From an uncultured Gemmatimonadales bacterium (GTDB lineage Bacteria > Gemmatimonadota > Gemmatimonadetes > Longimicrobiales > Gaopeijiaceae): a stretch of 5,805 bases of DNA. Both the position numbers and the translations under genes were made by a program. The notes beneath the pieces are model-generated. The model was given only the letters and a program-made list of their open reading frames with translations. It searched no databases and was not told the DNA's origin. Shown in pieces: positions 1 to 5,805 of this stretch. The DNA lies in NCBI GenBank assembly GCA_937983085.1, contig CALJKZ010000087.1, positions 1 to 5,805 on the forward strand, read 5' to 3'. Numbering within the stretch: position 1 is the first letter of the stretch; every line of letters starts with the position of its first letter.

Positions 1-1561
1 CGTCGAGCGTCAGGCCGCGCGGCGGAATCATCACCTGGCCGCCCACCGTCCGTCGCGTCGCCGCCCATGCCGCGAGCAGCAGCGGCCGCGCCGGCGCCAT
101 GCCGAAGTCCGAGTGAAGGGCCAGCGGCACACCCCGCTCGACGAGCCCCGAAAGGGGCGTGATTCGCTGGGCGCGGTCCGCCCCTAGCCCTACCCGCGTG
201 TACGAGTCGCCGAGCCCCACGAGGTAGTAGGGATTGGCGGAGACCGCGGCGCCCAGCGTGGCCACCCGCCGGTTGAGCACGTCGTCGGCGTAGCCGTAGT
301 GCTCGACGACCAGGGCGTGCGGTCGCCGGGGGTGCTCTTCCTGTAGCCTCTCGAAGACGTCGAGGACGAAGTCGATGCCCCGATCGCCGTTGGCGTGAAC
401 GTGGATCCGGTACCCGGCCGTCCAGTACTTCGTCGCTTGGGCTTCGAATGCGATCTGCGGGGTGATCCATTCGCCGTTGTGGCCGTCGATATAGCCGGGC
501 TCGCCGAGTTGCATGAGCTGAGCGAACATCGCCCCGTCGGCAAACAGCTTGACCCGCTTGCCGCGCACGATCTGTGGGGAGGAAGCCGGCTTTGCCATCT
601 CGGCGTCGACGAAATCGAACGCTTCTTCCAAGCCGCCCTTCTGTTCCTCCAACGCGTAGGCGGCCGGGAAGAGGACCGTGCGATAGGGCACTTCAGCCTC
701 GACGAGGTTGCGTTGATTCGTCGCCGTCTCGAGCTCCCAGTCGAGCTTCCCCGTGGATAGGTCGCCCACCGTGGTGATGCCCCCGGAGACCAGGTAGTCG
801 GCAGCTCGCGTGTAGCCCGCGTCGATGAAGTCGGGCGCCAGCAGGTAGCCCGCCAGGCGCGGTACCGCGACACCGAAGAACCCGGCCTCGACGAACCGAA
901 CTTCCTCCCAGTCGACCGTCTCGGCGTGGTCCGCTACGTCCTCCTCCGCCAGCTGCATCCACTGGAGAGCGGTCGTGCTGAACACGGCCTCGTGAACCGA
1001 GCGCTGCCAGACCATGATTGGCTTCTCGCTCCCCAGCTCGTCGAGCATTGACCGGGTCATGGGCCCGTGCTCGGGGGCCGACCACCCCCAGGTGATGAAG
1101 ATCGGCTCGCTGCCGGTCTCGGCCGCCTCTACGGCGGCGGAGAGCCGTTGCCAATACTCCTCGGGTGTGCGGGCGGCGGGAATCTCGGCATCGTGCAGCC
1201 GCCACGCCTCGGGTGTGATCCAGGTCGTGCCGAACTGCCCAGCCGCCAGGAAAGGATGGAGGTGTGGATCGACGAAGCCGGGCAGCAGCACCTTGTCGGC
1301 GAACCGCCTGTCGATCGTGTGAGGATGGGCCTCGAGCCACGGCGCCAGGTCGTCGAGACTCCCGACCGAGACGACGTGGCGGTCCCGCACGGCCACGGCG
1401 GTGGCGAAGGGCCGGGTCGGGTCCATCGTGACGACCTTGCGAGCCACGTAGACGACCAGTGGCTCGGCCTCCGGGCCGGCGACCTCGTCGGTGAACTGAC
1501 CACCCGTCTGGGCAGGGAAGACGATGACAAGCAGCGAGGCGATGGCGAGGATGCGTAGCAT
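1..1561 (-). CDS. Exported YtcJ-like amidohydrolase (Amidohydro_3 family), C-terminus cut off by the window edge
   Basis: This reading frame runs from ATG at 1561 to the left edge as 520 codons without a stop. It is a metal-dependent hydrolase of the amidohydrolase superfamily, YtcJ/Amidohydro_3 type, which hydrolyses amide or similar C-N bonds; the substrate cannot be told. Residues 1-19 (MLRILAIASLLVIVFPAQT) look like a signal peptide, implying export. Visible motifs are GFVDPHLHP (metal-binding H100 and H102), VKLFADGA (K338, D342), HVHANGD (H387, H389), VEHYGY (H421) and HSDFGMAP (H483, D485), in the order usual for the family. Members are usually about 550-600 residues, so only the last part of the C-terminal beta domain is missing. 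GGAGG at 1571-1575, 9 nt upstream, supports this start. The gene begins 24 nt after the stop of the TMEM175 remnant on the same strand. The family call is firm; the reaction is not. Confidence 0.93.
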   Translation of the reverse strand, partial: MLRILAIASLLVIVFPAQTGGQFTDEVAGPEAEPLVVYVARKVVTMDPTRPFATAVAVRDRHVVSVGSLDDLAPWLEAHPHTIDRRFADKVLLPGFVDPHLHPFLAAGQFGTTWITPEAWRLHDAEIPAARTPEEYWQRLSAAVEAAETGSEPIFITWGWSAPEHGPMTRSMLDELGSEKPIMVWQRSVHEAVFSTTALQWMQLAEEDVADHAETVDWEEVRFVEAGFFGVAVPRLAGYLLAPDFIDAGYTRAADYLVSGGITTVGDLSTGKLDWELETATNQRNLVEAEVPYRTVLFPAAYALEEQKGGLEEAFDFVDAEMAKPASSPQIVRGKRVKLFADGAMFAQLMQLGEPGYIDGHNGEWITPQIAFEAQATKYWTAGYRIHVHANGDRGIDFVLDVFERLQEEHPRRPHALVVEHYGYADDVLNRRVATLGAAVSANPYYLVGLGDSYTRVGLGADRAQRITPLSGLVERGVPLALHSDFGMAPARPLLLAAWAATRRTVGGQVMIPPRGLTLD

Positions 1562-1570
1562 TGCGAAAAT

Positions 1571-1575
1571 CCTCC
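1571..1575 (-). promoter_or_regulatory. Ribosome binding site of the amidohydrolase
   Basis: On the minus strand this reads GGAGG, 9 nt before the ATG at 1561. It is a near-consensus Shine-Dalgarno sequence and fixes the start of the exported form, with its signal peptide, rather than a later internal start. Confidence 0.75.
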
Positions 1576-1585
1576 GGGTAGGCGC

Positions 1586-1921
1586 TCACTGCCGCCGTGC
1601 CGCTACCCTTCGCAGGGCCCAATCGACCGGAGGGAATGCCAGCCACGCCAGGTTCCAAGCTGTCTCTCCAAGAGCGGCGAAAGGGAGCGTGATCAGAGCG
1701 GTCAAAGGCTCTGGCAGGATCGAGAACCTCAGGCGGCGGACATCGGCGGCACTGGTGCCGGGGTGCAGCAGGCGCTGGTCCCGGCTGGCGTAGTCCCAAC
1801 CGAGAAGGGCACACAAGCCGATTGGAACGAAGGTTCCACTCTGAATCGCGAGCACCGCGTTCGAGTCGGGAAAAGACAGACGCAGGTGCGACGTGTAGAT
1901 GGCAGGGCGCAGAATAACATC
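1586..1921 (-). pseudogene. Remnant of a TMEM175-family (DUF1211) membrane protein, C-terminal half only
   Basis: The minus frame ending at TGA (1588-1586) encodes a plausible membrane-protein tail. A hydrophobic stretch (TFVPIGLCALLGW) is followed by DYASRDQRLL, a short loop, ADVRRLRFSIL, a second hydrophobic stretch (LTALITLPFAALG) and a third ending in WALRR. The pattern of a helix ending in W-x-YAxRxxRLL, a loop, xxxRRLRxxxL and two more helices resembles, from memory, the C-terminal half of bacterial TMEM175-type potassium channels. Those are about 200 residues with six helices and an N-terminal FSD motif. No N-terminal half is visible in any upstream frame, and no ATG lies nearby; GTG at 1855 would give only 89 residues. 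The frame stays open further upstream, but that stretch looks like noise antisense to the ureohydrolase. I infer a 5'-truncated gene. An intact short membrane protein is possible. The left boundary is the stop; the right one is approximate. Confidence 0.45.
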
Positions 1922-1923
1922 GG

Positions 1924-1950
1924 GCCCGGCCGCAGCTTCTGCGACCGGGC
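1924..1950. other. Strong imperfect inverted repeat (stem-loop)
   Basis: GCCCGG-C-CGCAG, the loop CTT, then CTGCG-A-CCGGGC: two 12-nt arms pair at 11 positions with one internal C/A mismatch and a 3-nt loop. It lies at the upstream end of the TMEM175 remnant, between the divergent amidohydrolase and ureohydrolase. No T-run follows on either strand, so a classical intrinsic terminator is not supported. It could be an RNA hairpin in a leader, a protein-binding site, or chance in GC-rich DNA. Confidence 0.45.
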
Positions 1951-2048
1951 GAAAGCGTTCTGATGGGAGGCGATCTACCTCTCGGCTCCACCGGCCAGCG
2001 GCGCGATGAGTCACTGGCTCGACCTGGGCCGTCGATGCCGACGACACG

Positions 2049-2065
2049 CCAGGATATGATCCTGG
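2049..2065 (+). promoter_or_regulatory. Perfect palindrome overlapping a possible -10 box of the ureohydrolase
   Basis: The sequence CCAGGAT-ATG-ATCCTGG has two perfect 7-nt arms around a 3-nt centre. TATGAT at 2055-2060, inside it, matches the -10 consensus at five of six positions and would place transcription start near 2067, about 44 nt before the ATG at 2111. No good -35 box is seen at 16-18 nt spacing (TCGATG at 2032-2037 is weak). A palindrome covering a -10 box is the usual arrangement for a repressor operator, but the promoter reading is an inference. Confidence 0.35.
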
Positions 2066-2099
2066 AGACCTCTTGGACACTTGCGTAACGCCAACCGAC

Positions 2100-2106
2100 G
2101 GAGGAG
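2100..2106 (+). promoter_or_regulatory. Ribosome binding site that fixes the ureohydrolase start
   Basis: GGAGGAG lies just upstream of ATG at 2111, with 6 nt between GGAGG and the start codon. It favours this ATG over the in-frame TTG at 2081, which would put ten extra residues before an otherwise normal signal peptide. Confidence 0.8.
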
Positions 2107-2110
2107 TGCC

Positions 2111-3373
2111 ATGCGCCCACGCACCGCCGCGGCCTTCACGCTCGCCTGTTGTGGGCTCTCGACCGCTCTTGCCCAGGTTCCGCTCGACGACACGCCCGAC
2201 CGGCCCGAGGAGAGCGCCCCTGCGCCGGAAGGCGTCGAGCCGGTCATTCCGCTGAATCTCGACGACCCCACCTTCGATCTCTGGCGCAAGGTCCGCGAGG
2301 ATCTGGCCGAGGGTCGAGAGCCCGGACCGATCAACATCCAGCGCTTCTACGGTGGCGGCGGCTGGAACGGGATTCCGACGTTCTTCAAGCTGCCGATCGC
2401 TCTCACGCCGATGGACCTGGTCGCCGGGGAAGTCGATGTGGCGATTCTCGGCGCCCACACGGACATGGGCGGTGGCTACCGCGGCGCCGCCTGGGGGCCG
2501 AACGCACTGCGTGCCTCACCCAGCTATACGACCTGGGGTGCCTTCTCTCAGGCACACATGCACACGATGGTCAATCCGTTCGAAGAGCTCACGATCGTCG
2601 ACTATGGCGACGCCCCCAACGACATGCTGAGCACCGAGCGCACCGTGCACGCGGTGCGCGAGATGGTCCGCGACATCGCCAGCGTCGAGTTCCCTTCCGG
2701 TGAGCGCGTCATCCCCATCATCGTCGGCGGAGACCACTCACTGATGTATCCGGACGTGGCGGCCCTGACCGACGTCTACGGCAAGGGCAACGTCGGCGTC
2801 ATCCACTTCGACGCCCACTACGACGCCTCGAAGTACGTCATGGGGCACCTCATCAGCCACGGCCAGCCGGTGTACCGCCTGATCGATGAAGGACACGTGC
2901 CGGGCAAGAACTTCATCCAGGTCGGACTGCGCGGCTACTACCCCGACGCCGAGTCGTTCGAGTGGATGCGCGAGCAGGGCTTTCGCTACCACCCGATGGC
3001 GGAGGTCGAGCGTCGCGGCTGGATCCCGGTCATGGACGACGTGATCCGTGAGGCCAAGGAGGGTCCGGAGTACCTCTTCATCTCGTTCGACATCGACGCC
3101 ATCGACCCCGCGTTCATGCCCGGGACAGGAACGCCGGAGCCGGGAGGGTTGACCACCCGCGAGGCCTTCCCCCTGGTTCGCCGGCTCTGCGCGGAGAGCA
3201 ACGTGGTCGGCTTCGAGCTGGTCGAGCTGCTGCCCTACCGCGACCCGGGCTATACCACCGTGCTCAACGCGGACCGGTTGCTCCGTGAGTGTCTGGTCGG
3301 CATCGCGATGCGCAAGAAGGGTCTCACCGAGGAGCACTACCTCAGCCCGCTGACGGTGGACGACGCGCAGTGA
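2111..3373 (+). CDS. Secreted ureohydrolase (agmatinase/arginase superfamily)
   Basis: This 420-residue enzyme should hydrolyse a guanidino compound to urea and an amine, using two manganese-type metal ions. Residues 1-21 form a signal peptide (MRPR, a hydrophobic run, then ALA before Q22), so it is probably periplasmic or secreted. GIPTFFKLP (87-95) is typical of agmatinase N-termini. Metal ligands are complete: H209 in GGDHS, D234/H236/D238 in DAHYD, D327 and D329 in SFDIDAIDP. MPGTGTPEPGGLTTRE (336-351), H250 in SHG and E372 in ELVE also fit the family. Agmatinases are usually about 300-320 residues; the excess is the signal peptide and an acidic, proline-rich stretch to about residue 75. 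The usual Gly-x-Pro-x-Asp motif reads GAHTD (114-118). Agmatine, guanidinobutyrate, guanidine or another guanidino compound could be the substrate. The gene converges on the glycosyltransferase gene, with 30 nt between their stops. The superfamily call is secure. Confidence 0.95.
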   Translation: MRPRTAAAFTLACCGLSTALAQVPLDDTPDRPEESAPAPEGVEPVIPLNLDDPTFDLWRKVREDLAEGREPGPINIQRFYGGGGWNGIPTFFKLPIALTPMDLVAGEVDVAILGAHTDMGGGYRGAAWGPNALRASPSYTTWGAFSQAHMHTMVNPFEELTIVDYGDAPNDMLSTERTVHAVREMVRDIASVEFPSGERVIPIIVGGDHSLMYPDVAALTDVYGKGNVGVIHFDAHYDASKYVMGHLISHGQPVYRLIDEGHVPGKNFIQVGLRGYYPDAESFEWMREQGFRYHPMAEVERRGWIPVMDDVIREAKEGPEYLFISFDIDAIDPAFMPGTGTPEPGGLTTREAFPLVRRLCAESNVVGFELVELLPYRDPGYTTVLNADRLLRECLVGIAMRKKGLTEEHYLSPLTVDDAQ

Positions 3374-3395
3374 CTGCCCCGTGGCAAGGGTGAGA

Positions 3396-3430
3396 AGGAC
3401 CCGCTAACCGGGTGGGTCCTGCGGGGACCC
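3396..3430. terminator. Stem-loops at the convergent gene junction, possible bidirectional terminator
   Basis: AGGACCC (3396-3402) pairs with GGGTCCT (3414-3420) around an 11-nt loop. The second arm can instead pair with GGACCC at 3425-3430 (GGGTCC 3414-3419, loop TGCGG). A third option is ACCCG (3399-3403) with CGGGT (3409-3413). The structures sit in the 30-nt gap between two convergent genes and over the last codons of the glycosyltransferase (stop at 3406-3404). This is where a shared terminator would be expected, but no T-run follows on either strand, so the role is inferred from position. Confidence 0.4.
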
Positions 3431-5407
3431 CGTCGCGGGCAGAGGATCGATCTCCGCGCCGTCTCGGACGCGCAACAGTGTGGCGTGGGAGTCGGTGTAG
3501 ACCGGCTCGAAGTGCGACCGCAGGCTGTCCACCGGCGGCAGCTCCCACCGGCTCACGCGCACGCTCCGCCACGTCAGGTCGGGATAGAAGACGTAGTCGA
3601 CGTCGAGGTCGGCGAGCCAGCGGTGAAGCGCCGCCGGATGGGGCACGAGGGCGAGGAAGGTGGCGTAGCGGTGGCGTCCGAACCAGTCGCCGATCTGCCG
3701 ACCCTCCGAGTAGTAGCGCAGGTTCTCGGCAAAGAAGCCGTAGAGACGGGTGTCGTCGTCGGCCAGGTCGTTGTACGCGAAGATCGTCGCCGCCGCCGGA
3801 TGGCGTCGGACGATGAACTCGCGCGTCGCCTTCTCGCCCATCGGCAGGTGACGGTTCCACCAGACGATCTCGGCGGCGCCCAGCGACGCCATCGCCAGTG
3901 GCGGGATCGACAACGCGATGCCCGCGACGACGCCGACCGGGGCCAGGCGGCCGGGCGTCGACCAGCGCAGCAGGCGATCGAGCGCGCAGGCGCCCAGCAG
4001 GATCCAGACCGGCAGGACGGGCAGCAGGTAGCGGGGGTCCCGCCCGGTCAGGGACCAGAACACGAAGTAGAGCGCCAGGATGGCGAAGAGCGGTCGCGCC
4101 CAGGCGCAGCGGACCGCCAGACCGAGCCCCAGCGCCAGCAGCGGCAGGAGCAGCGGCGACAACGGCCGGCCGCCGATCTCTTCGGGATCCAGGAAGAGGT
4201 CGAGCAGGTGGTCGTCGAGGCGCGGCAGATTCATCCGCGAGACCCGGAGCCAGAAGCGGGCCGTGTCCGGGTCGATCGGCCGGACGGTCTCGGCGGTCGA
4301 CTGCGTCTCGAAGTCCCCGCCCTTGACCCGCACCTCCGGAGCGTGCTGCAGGTCGTAGCTCCAGGGTCCCCAGCCGAACGTGCGGGGACTGAACGGAAAG
4401 ATCGGGTTGCCGCTCCGCAGGTAGATGTGGCCGTACCAGGGCGCGACGAGCACGAGGAACGCGAGACCGGCGAGGAGGGCCCGGCGCGGCCGCCGTCGTC
4501 GGAGCGTCCAGACGGTCAGGTAGGCGAGCAGGACGAGGACGAAGAAGAGGCCGTGGTACTTGGTGGCGGCGGCGAAAGCGGTCGCCGCCGCGCCGGCGAC
4601 CAGCCATGGCGTCTCGTCGGTCCGCCAGTGGCGTCCGAGGCAGAAGAGGGCCACGGTGACGAAGAGCGCCAGGGCGCAGTCGACGTAGGCCGCGGTTCCG
4701 GCGTAGACGGCGGTCGGCGTGCCCAGCCACACGAGGCCGGCCCAGTAGCCCGCCCGTCGGCCGGTGCCACCCTCCGCCGACGCGCGCTCTCGAGCCCAGT
4801 GGAAGAGCAGCGCGGCGACCAGCAGGAAGCAGAGGAAGTGGACCATGGCCGGCATCAGTGAGTCGCCCAGCGTCAGCACCGTGGCGTAGAGCACCTCGGT
4901 CAACGCCGGGAAGACCGGATAGCGGAGGTGCTCGAAGAACTCCATGCCCGCCGCCCCCTCGATGGCGGCGGCGAACGGCAGGTGGAAGAGCACCGCGTCG
5001 AACTCGACCGGCGGGTAGAGCGGCAGCAGCAGGAGGGCCGACAGCGCCACCCCGGTGAGGACGGCGACGAGCGCCTCGCTGAGCGGACGGCGGCTGCCGA
5101 GCCAGGTCGTGAGCTTCGGTAGCTCGTCGCGCCAGACCCGCCAAGAGGCGATCTGCGTCGCGCCGAGGAAGAGGACGATCCAGACCGGACGGAGGAGCCC
5201 GACGAGCGCCAGGCCCATGAGGCCGGTCGCCAGCGCGCCGATGCCGATCGCCGTCGACAGCAGGGTCGCCTCGAGCCCCGACCGGTACCGGATGCGGGCG
5301 GTCAGACGACGCCCGAACGCCCACGCGGCCAGCGTGAAGAGCGCCAGTACCGCGTAGCGCTTGAGCGCGAACTCGGGCCGCGCGAAGATCGACAGGACCG
5401 AATCCAT
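3404..5407 (-). CDS. GT-C fold membrane glycosyltransferase-like protein (ArnT/PMT type)
   Basis: This complete 667-residue protein has about ten to twelve hydrophobic segments between residues 16 and 510, then a soluble C-terminal part (about 520-667). It resembles GT-C enzymes (ArnT/PMT superfamily), which move a sugar from a polyprenyl-phosphate donor to an acceptor on the outer face of the inner membrane. Supporting signs are FDAVLFHLP (136-144) after a helix, whose D137 matches the catalytic acidic residue of the first external loop; AAYVDCALALF (239-249) with D243; ATKYHGLFF (281-289); SGNPIFPFSP (332-341); and GRDPRYLLPVLP (455-466). ATG at 5407 follows GAGG (5418-5415) at 7 nt spacing. 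The sulfatase gene ends 45 nt upstream on the same strand, suggesting co-transcription. Acceptor and donor are unknown. A role in glycosylating protein, lipid A or an exported polysaccharide is equally possible. The fold call is good; the activity is inferred. Confidence 0.85.
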   Translation of the reverse strand: MDSVLSIFARPEFALKRYAVLALFTLAAWAFGRRLTARIRYRSGLEATLLSTAIGIGALATGLMGLALVGLLRPVWIVLFLGATQIASWRVWRDELPKLTTWLGSRRPLSEALVAVLTGVALSALLLLPLYPPVEFDAVLFHLPFAAAIEGAAGMEFFEHLRYPVFPALTEVLYATVLTLGDSLMPAMVHFLCFLLVAALLFHWARERASAEGGTGRRAGYWAGLVWLGTPTAVYAGTAAYVDCALALFVTVALFCLGRHWRTDETPWLVAGAAATAFAAATKYHGLFFVLVLLAYLTVWTLRRRRPRRALLAGLAFLVLVAPWYGHIYLRSGNPIFPFSPRTFGWGPWSYDLQHAPEVRVKGGDFETQSTAETVRPIDPDTARFWLRVSRMNLPRLDDHLLDLFLDPEEIGGRPLSPLLLPLLALGLGLAVRCAWARPLFAILALYFVFWSLTGRDPRYLLPVLPVWILLGACALDRLLRWSTPGRLAPVGVVAGIALSIPPLAMASLGAAEIVWWNRHLPMGEKATREFIVRRHPAAATIFAYNDLADDDTRLYGFFAENLRYYSEGRQIGDWFGRHRYATFLALVPHPAALHRWLADLDVDYVFYPDLTWRSVRVSRWELPPVDSLRSHFEPVYTDSHATLLRVRDGAEIDPLPATGSPQDPPG

Positions 5408-5429
5408 CTCGAAGCCTCGGGCACGGACG

Positions 5430-5449
5430 CCGGGACGTCCGCTTCCCGG
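5430..5449 (-). other. Stem-loop between sulfatase and glycosyltransferase genes
   Basis: CCGGGA (5430-5435) and TCCCGG (5444-5449) pair around an 8-nt loop. An alternative stem pairs GGACG (5425-5429) with CGTCC (5436-5440). The element begins just after the sulfatase stop on the minus strand and lies upstream of the glycosyltransferase ribosome binding site. It could be a partial terminator or an mRNA-stabilising hairpin between two cotranscribed genes. No T-run follows, so full termination is not supported. Confidence 0.35.
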
Positions 5450-5452
5450 AAT

Positions 5453-5805
5453 CTACTGGATGTAGCCCAGGGATCGCAGCTGCTCGAGCTGGGCCGGCGA
5501 CAACGCCACCTCGCCGCCCTCGCCGAAGCGCTGGGCGAGCGCCTGGTGCGCCTCCCAGAGGCGCAGCAGCACCTCCCGGTAGTGCTCGACGAGGTCGGGA
5601 TGGGCGTCGTTGACCGCTCGGACGGCGAAGGGGTCCGCCTCCAGGTCGTAGAGCAGCAGCCGCGGCACGTCCGCGTAGAAGGGATGGACGGCGCCCCAGC
5701 GTCCGCCGACCGGCACCTCGTGCCGGCCGAGCTCGCCCGACGCGCCCTCGGGATGCGGTCCGATCTCGAGCGAGGCGCCCCAGCGACCGTCGACGATCTC
5801 GAGAT
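5453..5805 (-). CDS. Sulfatase, C-terminal end only (N-terminus beyond the window)
   Basis: The frame is open from the right edge to TAG at 5455-5453, giving 116 residues of a protein whose start lies outside. LLLYDLEADPFAVRAV (residues 50-65 of the fragment) is the usual sulfatase C-terminal pattern (LYDLxxDPxExxNL). It is followed by an alpha-helical stretch and the ending LSPAQLEQLRSLGYIQ, very typical of type I sulfatases in environmental bacteria. Such enzymes cleave sulfate esters with a formylglycine made from a Cys or Ser in a CxPSR/SxPSR motif; that catalytic region lies outside the window, so activity cannot be checked. A GTG at 5716 could look like a start, but the frame continues upstream of it with sulfatase-like sequence, so I treat it as internal. 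It lies 45 nt before the glycosyltransferase gene on the same strand. A related alkaline-phosphatase-superfamily hydrolase is the alternative. Confidence 0.85.
   Translation of the reverse strand, partial: LEIVDGRWGASLEIGPHPEGASGELGRHEVPVGGRWGAVHPFYADVPRLLLYDLEADPFAVRAVNDAHPDLVEHYREVLLRLWEAHQALAQRFGEGGEVALSPAQLEQLRSLGYIQ

Noticed and set aside
2081..2110. TTG at 2081 as the ureohydrolase start
   Set aside because: No ribosome binding site precedes it, and it would add ten Arg/Asn-rich residues before a normal signal peptide. ATG at 2111 has GGAGGAG at the right distance.
693..2120. Minus-strand open frame of 475 codons spanning the amidohydrolase and the intergenic region
   Set aside because: It is out of frame with the amidohydrolase, Arg/Gly/Pro-rich, without family motifs, and crosses the well-supported start and ribosome binding site of the real gene. 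It is a GC-rich shadow.
2143..2152. Lipobox in the ureohydrolase signal peptide (Cys13, Cys14)
   Set aside because: The residues before Cys (T-L-A-C or L-A-C-C) do not match a strict lipobox, while ALA-Q at 19-22 is a good signal peptidase I site.
2738..3337. Minus-strand open frame of 199 codons antisense to the ureohydrolase
   Set aside because: It lies fully opposite the conserved metal-binding core of the ureohydrolase, and its His/Val/Asp/Leu-rich translation mirrors those codons.
3485..4861. Plus-strand open frame of 458 codons, rich in Glu, Gln, Arg and Val
   Set aside because: It is antisense to the glycosyltransferase and arises from high GC at third positions. No recognisable domain or ribosome binding site supports it.
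3342..5324. Minus-strand open frame of 660 codons overlapping the glycosyltransferase
   Set aside because: Its translation is low-complexity Arg/Pro/Gly/Ala sequence with no membrane segments or motifs. The overlapping frame ending at 3404 encodes the convincing GT-C protein.
5453..5716. GTG at 5716 as the start of an independent 87-residue protein
   Set aside because: The frame is open to the window edge and the extra 29 residues fit a sulfatase, so this is an internal codon of a longer gene.

Overview
The window is GC-rich bacterial DNA with densely packed genes. It has a mix of exported hydrolases, a large GT-C type membrane glycosyltransferase and a sulfatase. That mix and the base composition suit a free-living Gram-negative heterotroph such as an acidobacterium, planctomycete or related environmental lineage. 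This assignment is an inference from gene content only; there is no rRNA or other marker gene here.

Layout: (1) Positions 1-1561, minus strand: an exported YtcJ-type amidohydrolase, cut by the left edge. (2) Positions 1562-2110: 549 bases without an intact gene. They hold the C-terminal half of a TMEM175-like membrane protein with no convincing start (a likely gene remnant), a strong imperfect hairpin, and a perfect palindrome overlapping a possible -10 box. (3) Positions 2111-3373, plus strand: a complete ureohydrolase (agmatinase/arginase superfamily) with a signal peptide and all metal ligands. (4) Positions 3374-3430: a tight convergent junction with competing stem-loops. (5) Positions 3404-5407, minus strand: a complete 667-residue multi-pass GT-C glycosyltransferase-like protein. 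(6) Positions 5453-5805, minus strand: the C-terminal end of a sulfatase, cut by the right edge.

The genes seem to form two functional groups. The amidohydrolase and the ureohydrolase are divergent and both carry export signals, so they could process amide- or guanidine-containing nitrogen compounds outside the cytoplasm. The sulfatase and glycosyltransferase lie on one strand 45 nt apart and probably form an operon concerned with sugar transfer and sulfate-ester chemistry at the cell surface. The substrates of all four cannot be read from the sequence. No mobile element, CRISPR array, tRNA or rRNA was seen. The most interesting points are the exported ureohydrolase with an altered Gly-x-Pro-x-Asp motif, the TMEM175 remnant, and the palindrome in front of the ureohydrolase.
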